A stretch of DNA of 64,000 bases. Source: Deinococcus rubellus. GTDB lineage: Bacteria > Deinococcota > Deinococci > Deinococcales > Deinococcaceae. Positions 28,225-38,539 of the stretch are shown piece after piece. The notes beneath the pieces are model-generated. The model searched no databases, was not told where the DNA came from, and saw only the letters and a program-made list of their open reading frames with translations. The position numbers and the translations under genes were made by a program. The first letter of the stretch is position 1. Each line of letters starts with the position of its first letter. The stretch is from contig NZ_CP104213.1 in assembly GCF_025244745.1 (NCBI RefSeq), positions 985,501 through 1,049,500 of the forward strand, written 5' to 3'.

Positions 28225-29364
28225 CTAACCCAGTTCGGCCAGTCCGCGTTCGGCCCCGGCCCGGACTTCGGGATGTGGGTCGCGGCGCAAGCGGTCCAGC
28301 CCTGGGCGGTCTTCCCAACACCGCAGGGCGTAGGCGGCGGCCTCGCGGACTTCCCAGACCGGATCGCTGAGCGCCAGATCAAGGACGGGGCGCAGCCGGT
28401 CTTCTCGGAGGTTCCCGGCCAGCGTGACGGCGTTGCGGGCCATGCCCTTGCGGCGCGGGCGGGCGTGGGCAGCATGGCCGTAGCGCCGCAGAAATTCGCG
28501 CTCCGAGACGCCGAAGAAGCCCAGCAGATCGGGGTGGGCCAGCTCTGGGTCGGGATTGAGACTCCGGGCCAGCGCTCCCGCCTTCACGCTCCAGGGACAC
28601 ACCGCGCAGCACACGTCGCAGCCCAGCAACCACTCCCCGATGCCGGGGCGCATCGCCCAGTCCACTGGCCCCCGGTGCTCAATGGTCAAGTACGACACGC
28701 ACTTGCGGGCGTCGATAGCCCGGTCAGCGTCAATCGCCCCGGTGGGGCAGGCCGAAACGCAGCGCATACATGTGCCGCAGCGGTCAGGGTGAACCGGGCC
28801 GTCCGGCTCGTCGGGTAAATCGGTGAGCACGGCGGCCAGCGTCACGAACGCGCCCAGCTCGGTGCTGACCAGCATTCCCGACTTGGCGTGCCAGCCCAGA
28901 AAAGCCCGCCCGCCCAGATCGCGCTCCATGATGGGGCCGTGATCAACGTAGCCGCGCGCCCGGAGGCCCAGCGAGGCGGCCTCACTCACCAGCCGGGCCA
29001 GCAGCGGCTCGATCTGGGCGTGGTAATCCGGCGTCCAGGCGTAGCGGGCCACCCGCCCGGCCCGCAGACCGCCCGCAGGCACCGTCATCTCCCCGAAGGC
29101 GTGGCTGATACCCAGCGCCAGCACCCGGCCCACGCGCGGCGCGGCTCGCAGCGACGCGGAGAGGTCGGCCCGCCGCCACGCGCCGGTTTCCAGGTAGGTC
29201 ATGCCCGCTTGCCTTCCGCTGGCCAGCCACTCGCCGTAGTTGTGCCAGGCATCCCTCGGCACCTGCCCGGAGGCCCAGCCCGCCACGTCGAAGCCGAGAT
29301 CCAGCGCCAGATCGCGCAGGGCGTCAGCGGCGCGGGTGGGTGCAGGCAAGGCGCGGGGTGGCAT
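28225..29364 (-). CDS. queG: Epoxyqueuosine reductase QueG
   Basis: 379 residues. QueG is the cobalamin and iron-sulfur enzyme that makes the last step to queuosine in tRNA. It shows the two ferredoxin clusters DRCGTCMRCVSACPTGAI and LLGCDVCCAVCPW, and the FGWHAKSGMLV-type segment (here FLGWHAKSGMLVSTELG). The C terminus carries HEAT-like helices (DPVWEVREAAAYALRCW, DPHPEVRAGAERGLAEL) as in the family. A TAAGCT box lies 8 bases before the ATG on the minus strand. Confidence 0.93.
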   Translation of the reverse strand: MPPRALPAPTRAADALRDLALDLGFDVAGWASGQVPRDAWHNYGEWLASGRQAGMTYLETGAWRRADLSASLRAAPRVGRVLALGISHAFGEMTVPAGGLRAGRVARYAWTPDYHAQIEPLLARLVSEAASLGLRARGYVDHGPIMERDLGGRAFLGWHAKSGMLVSTELGAFVTLAAVLTDLPDEPDGPVHPDRCGTCMRCVSACPTGAIDADRAIDARKCVSYLTIEHRGPVDWAMRPGIGEWLLGCDVCCAVCPWSVKAGALARSLNPDPELAHPDLLGFFGVSEREFLRRYGHAAHARPRRKGMARNAVTLAGNLREDRLRPVLDLALSDPVWEVREAAAYALRCWEDRPGLDRLRRDPHPEVRAGAERGLAELG

Positions 29365-29421
29365 CTCGGTCCAGCTTAGAGGCTCGGCGTAGCCCCCTTG
29401 CCGATCAACTCACCTTCTGGG

Positions 29422-29865
29422 TTACTTTCCCTTCAGAAAATTCCGCATCACGCCCACGCAGGGGCTGGCCTCGCCCTCGGCGTTGCTGCCGCTGATGGTG
29501 TGCAGCTTGCCGCCCTGCGACAGGTAAAGCTGGGCGATCTGGTACTTCACGCCGCTCTGGGTGTAGGTGTAGGCCAGCAGTACGCTCCAGTCGCTCTGCT
29601 GCGACACCGGCTGCATGCTGAGACTGGTCATGCCCTCCTTGGCGAGGGTCTTTTGCAGCTTGTTACCGAGGCTCAGGGCGTCTTGCTGACTCTGAATCGG
29701 CGCGAAGTCCTGCGGATACGCCTGCTCGCGCAGCACGCACGCGCCGCTGGTATCGCGCCAGAAGTTGGGGCCAGCCTGCACCCAGCCTGTCGGCGGTGTG
29801 AGAGCGAACGCCGCGCCGCTGAGCAGGGCGCAGGAGGTCAGCAGACGGGCAATCGAAAGGCGCAT
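29422..29865 (-). CDS. Secreted hypothetical protein
   Basis: 147 residues with a signal peptide (1-21, ending AFA). Two Cys (GACVLRE and SPCVGVM) could form a disulfide. No family recognised. TAAGCT ends 6 bases before the ATG and overlaps the 3' end of the upstream GNAT gene, so it may have its own leaderless transcript. Confidence 0.6.
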   Translation of the reverse strand: MRLSIARLLTSCALLSGAAFALTPPTGWVQAGPNFWRDTSGACVLREQAYPQDFAPIQSQQDALSLGNKLQKTLAKEGMTSLSMQPVSQQSDWSVLLAYTYTQSGVKYQIAQLYLSQGGKLHTISGSNAEGEASPCVGVMRNFLKGK

Positions 29866-29869
29866 GGCT

Positions 29870-30484
<615 letters not shown>

Positions 30485-30670
30485 TGGGGGAGCTTAGCAG
30501 TCGGATGAAGAGGAGAGAAACAGGCTGCCGAAATCCTGTGCTGGAAGCTGGCTTGCTGAGGTACGTCTGCGCCTGGATGCACCACTTTCTGGACAGGCCT
30601 TGCGTCGAGGCTTAAGATCAAAGCCGTCCGGTCAGAGAGTGAAACATCAATCCCAGACAGGAGGCTGTCT
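30485..30670. other. Intergenic region, divergent promoters
   Basis: 186 bases between the GNAT gene and the mini-ORF at 30671. It holds the GNAT -10 box and an inverted repeat AGACAG-gagg-CTGTCT that encloses the ribosome-binding site of the mini-ORF and could sequester it. Confidence 0.4.
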
Positions 30671-30835
30671 ATGTTTCGTGATTTGCAAACTGCGGTGACT
30701 TCAACGTGGAGCGTTTTGCTGCGGGTCAACTTTTCGCCGATTGATGTTGGTGCGACCTATATCCGGCTTCAATACAGCGAACGGGCGATGAGTCGACATC
30801 GGCTCAGGTTGCCTTACAGGGAGCGACTTCCATGA
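30671..30835 (+). CDS. Possible 54-residue protein coupled to the following secreted protein
   Basis: AGGAGG lies about 7 bases before the ATG at 30671. The frame is open for 54 codons and the TGA (30833-30835) overlaps the next ATG as ATGA. The product (MFRDLQTAVT...) is basic toward the end, with no signal peptide or known domain. The site is inside a small hairpin (AGACAG/CTGTCT), which hints at translational control. The good ribosome-binding site and the overlap argue that it is translated. Confidence 0.5.
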   Translation: MFRDLQTAVTSTWSVLLRVNFSPIDVGATYIRLQYSERAMSRHRLRLPYRERLP

Positions 30836-32460
30836 AGGCAATGCGCTGCACCTCCAGTTTGCTGCTGGCCGCAACATCGTTTGCTCAGGCCCAGAACACT
30901 CCAGATCCTGTGCTCATCTCTGGCAATTTCACCAAAGTGTTTCTTGTGGTGAGCTATGTGGCGACGGAGAAGGGGTTCTGTGATAATGCCGTGCCCGCCA
31001 GCAAAGCCGCCAGCACCGCCGCGTTGGACACCTGGAAGGCGGCAAACAACATCACGCAGATCGAACAGATAACCAGGTTCTTTGTGCAGAAGCAGCCCAA
31101 TGTTCAGGCAGCGCTGGATAAAGTGAAAACTTCTATTCTGGGGCAGATTCGGGCCTCAGCAGCAGGCCAGGAAACCAAGTTCTGTGGTGAATTTCCGGCT
31201 CTGCTCAAGAACCCGGCTACGCAGGTTGGTCAGAAGTACAAGACTGAAATTTCCCAGATGCTATCGCTGATGACGGCCAAGCCCACTGCGGCAAACCCAA
31301 CTGCGTCTGCGCCTCCCCAGGGTGCATTCAAACTCGAACCTGGTACATACGGCTGTACGAAGTATAAAAATTACAATAGTGAAGCCGATAAGAAACAATT
31401 CGGTTGGAAAGACACCCAGGAAGACTGGGGAAGTATGGACTTGTTTGAAAATGGCGAGTATTCTTACGAAACCAAGTCGACAATCTCTTTGCCCAGCAAC
31501 ATTCTGGATTGGCCGAAAACGATGGGGCGCTATGCCATGTATTATAATCAGGATGCCAGACTCAATCAGATTGACTGGCAAACGGGTGACTATACCCAGT
31601 ACACGGGCAAAATAGATCCCAAATCCTACGATTATATAGAGACCACAGATCGCCCGACCTATTACGTGATCGGCAAGAGCGGGAATCCGGTGATCGTCCT
31701 CAACGCCGAGGACGGCGGATTTTCCACCACCAAGATCGAGTGTTCACGTCGGGGGGTCAATGCCCGCAAGACGCCCACCCAGATGATGCAGATCGCCGAG
31801 AACGCCGAAACGTACCTGCAACCAAGAGCCGTGAAGGCCGCGCCGCCTCCAGCAGGTTCGGGCGGCCTCTCCGGGGTCTATCTGGGAGACAGCCCGCTGT
31901 ACCTGAGCAAAACAGGCTATGTCTCGGATGGCTGGCGCTGGGGCTTTGACACGCTGGATTGCAGCCGGGTTGGGCTGCCGGGCGGGCCACTCCAGAAGTG
32001 CGGCACCTACCAGATCAAAGGGCAGACTGTGACCTTGAATAGAGGCAAGGAGCCGAAAACCCTGTTCTTCCAGAAGCGTTCCAATGGCGAACTGGTCTGG
32101 GGCGACAGCGTGTACGTGCCGATTACGCCCATGAAAAATGTGTGGCTGGACGGCAGTTACAGTTATTCGTGGAGCAATTTCAGCGGCGGCAGTTCCGCGA
32201 GTGGAACCCAGCGCCTGATTCTGAGCAAAGACGGTAAGTTCAGCTTCTCCAAAGACAGTTATCTGGCTGTGAGTGGGATGGGGAATTTCACCACTGCTGT
32301 GTTTAAGGGTCAAAATCCCAATGCCGGAACGTACACGCTGAGTGGCTACAGCATCGTGCTGAGCTTCAATACGGGTCTCAAGCTGCGCTACTCGTTTCTT
32401 CTAGATCCGAATGGGGGTGCGTTCTATCTGCTGGGCAACCGCTATGCGGTAGACAAGTAA
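30832..32460 (+). CDS. Large secreted protein of unknown function
   Basis: 542 residues with a signal peptide (1-20, ending AQAQ). Three regions: a helical N-terminal part (25-145) with two Cys; a middle part (165-320) rich in Tyr, Asn and Asp (TYGCTKYKNYNSEADKK...); a C-terminal part (350-542) of beta strands with repeated Gly/Tyr patterns. No named domain recognised. The middle of the gene is visibly AT-richer than its surroundings (about 31340-31640), suggesting acquired sequence. Starts inside an ATGA overlap with the mini-ORF. Confidence 0.7.
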   Translation: MKAMRCTSSLLLAATSFAQAQNTPDPVLISGNFTKVFLVVSYVATEKGFCDNAVPASKAASTAALDTWKAANNITQIEQITRFFVQKQPNVQAALDKVKTSILGQIRASAAGQETKFCGEFPALLKNPATQVGQKYKTEISQMLSLMTAKPTAANPTASAPPQGAFKLEPGTYGCTKYKNYNSEADKKQFGWKDTQEDWGSMDLFENGEYSYETKSTISLPSNILDWPKTMGRYAMYYNQDARLNQIDWQTGDYTQYTGKIDPKSYDYIETTDRPTYYVIGKSGNPVIVLNAEDGGFSTTKIECSRRGVNARKTPTQMMQIAENAETYLQPRAVKAAPPPAGSGGLSGVYLGDSPLYLSKTGYVSDGWRWGFDTLDCSRVGLPGGPLQKCGTYQIKGQTVTLNRGKEPKTLFFQKRSNGELVWGDSVYVPITPMKNVWLDGSYSYSWSNFSGGSSASGTQRLILSKDGKFSFSKDSYLAVSGMGNFTTAVFKGQNPNAGTYTLSGYSIVLSFNTGLKLRYSFLLDPNGGAFYLLGNRYAVDK

Positions 32461-32511
32461 AGATTGATGTGCGTCCCTTGAAGGCATTCATGAAAGGTGA
32501 AAGGTGCAACC

Positions 32512-33228
32512 ATGAACAAGTTTTTGCTGTCTGCTGTCCTCAGCACCCTGTTGCTGCTCGCCTCCATTGCTTCGGCGGACGATAGTTTTGCCAGCCTGTT
32601 TTCCAGCGTGGACACCAGTACCATCGGCGCGGCGGCAGCCAAGGCAGTCAACGCACCAGCAAACGGCCCGGTCACCCTGAAAGCCTTTGAGTACACGCCG
32701 TCGGCCAGGGTCAGCAGCGATACCAGAACCCTATTCATCAATGAACTGGTCAAACAGGGTCAGGCCAGGGGGATGATGACGCCTGACAAAGAAAAGCAAC
32801 TCCGAGCCGCGTTTGACAAGGCCGATGTGGTCAAGCTCTGGGGGGCGCAACTTGAACCCAAGGGCTACAAGATGAACAGCCTGGCAACCGCCACCGCGCT
32901 GTGGGTGGCCGTTTCGTTTCAGATCATGAACGATGGTCAGCTCAATACGGACATCCAGAACAACGCGTTGCTCAAGCAGCTTCAGGTGGCCTACAGCAAC
33001 TCGCCTGAGGTCGTCAAATTGACCGATGCCAGGAAGCAAAAAGCCGCCGAATCGCTGATGTGGATGGCCGCTTTTGAAGACAACGACGTGACTCAGGCCA
33101 GGGCAGGAGCCAAGGGATACACGATGGACGCGGTCAAAGATTATGTCAGCAAGTTACTGATCAATTTTAAGATCGATCCGGCGAAGTTTGAAATCGGCGA
33201 TACAGGCTTGCATAAAAAGGGCAATTGA
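32512..33228 (+). CDS. Secreted helical protein of unknown function
   Basis: 238 residues with a signal peptide (1-21, ending ASA). The mature protein is mainly helical with one Trp-containing helix (ATATALWVAVSFQIMNDGQL) and a C-terminal KDYVSKLLINFKIDPAKFEIGD. No family is assigned with confidence. GAAAGGTG is about 6 bases before the ATG at 32512. It follows the large secreted protein by 51 bases on the same strand and is probably in the same operon. Confidence 0.7.
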   Translation: MNKFLLSAVLSTLLLLASIASADDSFASLFSSVDTSTIGAAAAKAVNAPANGPVTLKAFEYTPSARVSSDTRTLFINELVKQGQARGMMTPDKEKQLRAAFDKADVVKLWGAQLEPKGYKMNSLATATALWVAVSFQIMNDGQLNTDIQNNALLKQLQVAYSNSPEVVKLTDARKQKAAESLMWMAAFEDNDVTQARAGAKGYTMDAVKDYVSKLLINFKIDPAKFEIGDTGLHKKGN

Positions 33229-33257
33229 TCTGGACTTCAGTTGACTGGCTTACCGAC

Positions 33258-34538
<1,281 letters not shown>

Positions 34539-34684
34539 GGGGCCTTCCTTTTGGTGCGGAGAGTTGCAAATGGGTCCTGCAGCCATTCTGGCCCGCTTTC
34601 TCCAGAGAAACAAAGCACGGGGCCGATGCGAGGAGTGGGGTTATATCGGTTCTGTCTATGGACGCCGGGCACTAGACTGAGGTG

Positions 34685-35785
34685 GTGAGCGTTGACCTCC
34701 AAGTTGTTTCGCTGTCCGGGCCTGGTGCCGTGCCCGATACCGCGTCTGGGCCAGGCATGCTGCGGTTGGGTCTGCCCGCGCCCGAAGCCAGAGCCGGACC
34801 CTTGCCGGGGCGCTTGCCTGCGCTGGGCAGCAGCCATCTGGCCGCGCTGATCGGGGTGGCCGACACCGGCAGCTTCAGTGAGGCGGCCCTGCGGCTGGGT
34901 GTGGCGCAGTCCACTGTCAGCCAGGCGGTGCAGGCGGCGGAAAAGGAACTCGGCGTGCGCCTCTTTGAACGGGGCCGTCACGGCGCGTTCCTGACTCCCG
35001 CTGGGCGGCGGGTGTTGGAGCAGGCCCGCCTCGCTGCCGCCGCACTGCGGGGCATGACGCTGGCAGGAGACCCGGCAGGAGGCGGGTCGTCCGGGGTGCT
35101 CTCGGGGCCGCTCCATGTCGTGTCGTGCCGCAGCGTCATCCGGCATTTCCTGACCCCGGCCCTGGGCGGCTTTCAGCGCCGCTACCCGCAGGCGCAGGTC
35201 ATCTTGCACGACACCAGCGGTGAGCACGACGATATCGAGCGGATGGTGGCTTCTGGCGAGGCCGACCTGGGGCTGGGCCGCCTGCCGATGCGCCCCGATC
35301 TGTGCAGCCAGCCGCTGTTTGCCGACGAGTACCTGATCGTCGCCGCCGCCGGGCAACTGCGCCTGAAGACCTGGAACGCCTTTCACCGCGCCGCCTACAT
35401 CGTCTGCGAGGAAGACTGCGCGCCTTATATCGCGGCCCACATCGCCCTTCATTCGCGTCCGCCCGCGCCCGCTGTGCGCCTCAAAGACGCGCAGGTGGCG
35501 CTGGGGATGGTGGCCGAGGGACACGGCTTCACGGTGCTGACCAGCTCGGTGGTGTGGCCGCTGCCGCCGGGCCTACAAGCCTATTCGCTGCCCACCCCAC
35601 TGTGGCGCTGGATCGGCAGCGTGGCGACGATGCAGGCCAGTCGGCACCCGCTGGTTCAGGCCTTTCAGGACGCGGTGCTGTCGCCCGCTGCGCTGCGAAC
35701 GCTGGCGGGGCCGCTGGCCGGGTCGCTGCGTTTTGCGGGGGTAGCCTCGCCGCTCAGCGCCGCACAGCGGGTCGGCAGCCCCTGA
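34685..35785 (+). CDS. LysR-family transcriptional regulator
   Basis: 366 residues, longer than the usual 300 because of a 45-residue N-terminal extension. The winged helix-turn-helix reads HLAALIGVADTGSFSEAALRLGVAQSTVSQAVQAAEKELGVRLFERG. The ligand domain follows, starting about residue 135 (GPLHVVSCRSVIRHFLTPALGGF) and including VALGMVAEGHGFTVL. TAGACT (34673-34678) ends 6 bases before the GTG at 34685, so leaderless initiation there is likely. No obvious target operon is adjacent in the divergent orientation. Confidence 0.88.
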   Translation: MSVDLQVVSLSGPGAVPDTASGPGMLRLGLPAPEARAGPLPGRLPALGSSHLAALIGVADTGSFSEAALRLGVAQSTVSQAVQAAEKELGVRLFERGRHGAFLTPAGRRVLEQARLAAAALRGMTLAGDPAGGGSSGVLSGPLHVVSCRSVIRHFLTPALGGFQRRYPQAQVILHDTSGEHDDIERMVASGEADLGLGRLPMRPDLCSQPLFADEYLIVAAAGQLRLKTWNAFHRAAYIVCEEDCAPYIAAHIALHSRPPAPAVRLKDAQVALGMVAEGHGFTVLTSSVVWPLPPGLQAYSLPTPLWRWIGSVATMQASRHPLVQAFQDAVLSPAALRTLAGPLAGSLRFAGVASPLSAAQRVGSP

Positions 35786-35821
35786 CGTTGGCCGGGCGGT
35801 GGGCCGTGTCAAAATATCCGG

Positions 35822-36463
35822 ATGCCCGTTTCTCCCTCTGCTCCCGCGCCGTCCTCCGGTCCGGTCAATCCCTGGCAGCGCATGTGGACGGCCCCGGCCC
35901 CCACCCTGCTCAACATGCTCCAGTTCGGCCAGGGCGACACCTGGGCACGGCCACTGCTGCTCGGTGCGGGGCTGCTCTCATCGCTTGCACCGCAGGTCCG
36001 CGAAGCGCTGGCCCAGCTTCTCCCGGCGGGCACCAACGTGCTGAATGTGGCGGTTATCAGCGGGCTGGTGCTGGGAACCTTGCAAGCGCTGGGCTGGCCA
36101 CTGATGTTGCAGGGCGCGGCCCGGCTTCTGGGCGGCCAGGGCAGCCTGCGGGCCTCGCGGCTGGCGGCGGCCTGGAGCAGCTTGCCAGTCATCGTCTCCT
36201 ACCTGCTTGCCCCGCTGATGAACGGGGAATCGGTGGGCGCAGCGCTGCTGAGCAGTCTGAGTCTGCTGCTCAGCGGCTGGACGCTGCTGCTGCTGGTGCA
36301 GTCGCTGGCCGCCGCGCAGCGCCTGACCCTGCTCAAATCGGCGCTGAGCGTGCTGCTGGGCGGGGCCATGCTCTTGATCGCGCTCATCTGCGCGGGCTTC
36401 GTGGCGGCGCTGGTGCTGGTCGCCCTGGGCGTTACGCCCCAGCAGTTTCCGCAACTGCCCTAA
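35822..36463 (+). CDS. Yip1-like multi-pass membrane protein
   Basis: 213 residues, about five hydrophobic helices after a Pro/Ser-rich N terminus. The NPWQRMWTAPAPTLLNMLQ opening and later helices resemble bacterial YIP1-domain proteins, but the match is by general pattern only. Function unknown. It ends 5 bases before the convergent small-membrane-protein gene. Confidence 0.55.
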   Translation: MPVSPSAPAPSSGPVNPWQRMWTAPAPTLLNMLQFGQGDTWARPLLLGAGLLSSLAPQVREALAQLLPAGTNVLNVAVISGLVLGTLQALGWPLMLQGAARLLGGQGSLRASRLAAAWSSLPVIVSYLLAPLMNGESVGAALLSSLSLLLSGWTLLLLVQSLAAAQRLTLLKSALSVLLGGAMLLIALICAGFVAALVLVALGVTPQQFPQLP

Positions 36464-36467
36464 CTGG

Positions 36468-36644
36468 CTATTTTCTGAGCTGGCGCAGCAGCCAGAACCC
36501 GGCCAGGTCCAGCCCCAGCACCCAGGCCAGGGTGCCCAGCCCACGCCAGTCGCCGCGCCCCAGGCTCAGCATCACCACGATGACGCCGCCCACGTTGAGC
36601 AGCACCAGCAGGGCCACCATCAGGCCCACGACGCGGTTGTTCAC
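36468..36644 (-). CDS. Small membrane protein coupled to the IMPase gene
   Basis: 58 residues with two hydrophobic segments (about 7-27 and 36-53) separated by LGRGDWRGLG and ending QLRK. Starts at GTG inside a GTGA overlap with the IMPase stop, so it is translated by coupling. No family recognised. Confidence 0.65.
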   Translation of the reverse strand: MNNRVVGLMVALLVLLNVGGVIVVMLSLGRGDWRGLGTLAWVLGLDLAGFWLLRQLRK

Positions 36645-37489
36645 CGAGGCTGGTCTGGGCTGCCCCTCACACTGCTCCCCAGGACCCCACCGCTCAGCAC
36701 CGTGAGCAGTTCGGGGTGCAGAGCAGGATTGGCCGCCACGATGCCCGGGCCGTAGGGGGTCGGCAAGCCGTCCATATCACTGACGACGCCGCCCGCCTCC
36801 TCGATGATCAGGCTGCCTGCCGCCGAGTCCCACCGCTTGAGGCCCAGTTCCCAGTAGCCGTCCATGCGCCCGCAGGCCACGTTGCACAGATCGAGTGCTG
36901 CCGCGCCGGGCCGCCGTACCGGTACGCCCAGGGCCAGCAGCTTGCCCAGGTAAGTCAGGTTGCTGGCGTCGTCGGCCACGCTGTAGGGGAATCCAGTGGA
37001 GATCAGCGCTGGGCTTTGCAGCCGGGGGGTGGTGGAGGGCTGGATGCGCGCGCCGTTGAGAAAAGCCCCACTGCCCAGTGAGGCGGTGAACAGTTCGCGC
37101 CGACTCGGGTCGTAGACGGCTCCCACCACCCGCACGCCGCGCACTTCCAGCGCCACCGAGGCGCAGTAGACCGGGTAGCCGCGCGCGTAGTTGACGGTGC
37201 CGTCCAGTGGATCGACGATCCACAGGTATTCGCCTTCCCCGGCCTGGCCCTCCTCCTCGCCCAGCACCGCGTGCGCCGGGTAGGCGGCCAGGATGATGCG
37301 CCGGATCTCGGCCTCGCACAGTGCGTCCACCTCGGTTACCAGGTCGCTGAAGGTGGACTTGGCGCGCACCTCGTGCAGCAGGTCGGTGCGGGCAAGCTGA
37401 ATCGCCCCGGCGGCCAGGGCGGCGGTGGTGGCCGTATCCAGAAAGGTGGTCAGGTCGGCGGGGGAGAAAGCGGTGGGCGGCAGGGTCAT
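36641..37489 (-). CDS. Inositol monophosphatase-family phosphatase
   Basis: 282 residues. The metal site is complete: GEEEGQAGEGEYLWIVDPLDGTVNY carries the Glu, the DPLDGT and the following Asp. The second signature WDSAAGSLIIEEAGGVVSD is present near residue 235. The family includes inositol phosphatase, 3'-phosphoadenosine phosphatase and fructose-1,6-bisphosphatase activities. TACACT (plus 37497-37502) ends 7 bases before the ATG on the minus strand, so leaderless. Confidence 0.9.
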   Translation of the reverse strand: MTLPPTAFSPADLTTFLDTATTAALAAGAIQLARTDLLHEVRAKSTFSDLVTEVDALCEAEIRRIILAAYPAHAVLGEEEGQAGEGEYLWIVDPLDGTVNYARGYPVYCASVALEVRGVRVVGAVYDPSRRELFTASLGSGAFLNGARIQPSTTPRLQSPALISTGFPYSVADDASNLTYLGKLLALGVPVRRPGAAALDLCNVACGRMDGYWELGLKRWDSAAGSLIIEEAGGVVSDMDGLPTPYGPGIVAANPALHPELLTVLSGGVLGSSVRGSPDQPR

Positions 37490-37595
37490 GCCGCTCAGTG
37501 TAGCCGCCGCTGCCCCACCACTGAAAAGTAGGCGGCGAGGCAGAGACGGCGCACGGCTTCACTTTCCCCTGACGGGCCTGCCCCCAGACTGAGCC

Positions 37596-38237
37596 ATGCC
37601 CGCTGCCCGCCTGCTCGCCCTGCCGCTCCTGGGACTTCTACTCTCCAGCTGCCTGCGTCTCCCGGCCATCTTGCCGCGCACCCTCGATTTCCGGGTAGCC
37701 CCGGCGGGGAGCGAACTCCGGCCCGCCGATCTGCTGGAAAGTGGCCTGGTGCCTGCGGACAAACTCGTGAGCATTCCCGAGGCGCTGGCGCGCGCGCCGG
37801 AGGGGAGTCTGCTGCTGCCCTGCTGGCGCACCACCAGCCTCACCAACTTCTGGGGACCGTGCTCGCACCTGGCCCGTAAGCTGGGGCCGGGCCAGATGGC
37901 CGATCAGCCGGGCATTACCCAGGTGGCGGGAACGCGCCCCACCGACTCGTTGCTGCCCCGCTACGCCGTGATCGTGCTGGACGTGGGCGTGCGGCCCGCC
38001 CAGTTCGCGGCGCTGGAAACCAGGGTGCAGCAGCTCAAGGGCCAGATGTATAGCCTCAGCGGCGCGCCCAATGCCAGCTACTGCTCGGATTACCAGAACG
38101 ACTTGCAGCGGACGCTGGGGCTGCCCGACGCGGTGCCGTTCAATGCAGCCTGGAACGCCCTGTTGCCGTCTGATGCCCTCAAGGTGCCGGGCGTCAGGGT
38201 GTTGTGGGTGGGCGTCAACGAGGCGGCCAGGGCCTGA
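37596..38237 (+). CDS. Lipoprotein, possible YiiX/NlpC-like cysteine hydrolase
   Basis: 213 residues. A lipoprotein signal ends LLLSSC (Cys 19). The mature part has FWGPCSHLARKLG and, near the end, YCSDYQNDLQRTLGL. These resemble the His- and Cys-bearing motifs of permuted papain-like YiiX/YebB hydrolases (W-x-H and Y-C-S-E-L-V), where a Cys and a His form the active site. The match is partial and I treat the function as tentative. CAGACT ends 5 bases before the ATG. Confidence 0.5.
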   Translation: MPAARLLALPLLGLLLSSCLRLPAILPRTLDFRVAPAGSELRPADLLESGLVPADKLVSIPEALARAPEGSLLLPCWRTTSLTNFWGPCSHLARKLGPGQMADQPGITQVAGTRPTDSLLPRYAVIVLDVGVRPAQFAALETRVQQLKGQMYSLSGAPNASYCSDYQNDLQRTLGLPDAVPFNAAWNALLPSDALKVPGVRVLWVGVNEAARA

Positions 38238-38539
38238 GTATTGAGTATCTCCTTGGAAAGTTTGAGTTTCACCGAGCACAGCGAGTCATGAAGAAAGTAC
38301 GTCGTGGCGAGAGTGGAGGAGTGGCGTCCTCAAGGGGAGGAATGGCCCGATACAGGTGCTGCTCACGACGATAGGGATGGAGCTCTTTTTGCGGGCAGGT
38401 CCGATAGCTGCGACCAAGCATCGTCATCGGCGCTGTCTTGGTCAAGAAGCCGCTCTGCCCAAGACGCGAAAGCCTGAAATGGTGTCAAAGACGTACTTAG
38501 ACCTGCTGGGGCCGGGTTCAACGTGTAGGCTGAGCACTG
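38238..38539. other. Intergenic region before purB
   Basis: 302 bases. It holds the purB TAGGCT box (38526-38531). On the minus strand a frame from a TTG at 38489 reads TPFQAFASWAERLLDQDS... for about 40 residues to a stop at 38363; it is protein-like in composition but has no good start signal. Nothing else recognised. Confidence 0.35.
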
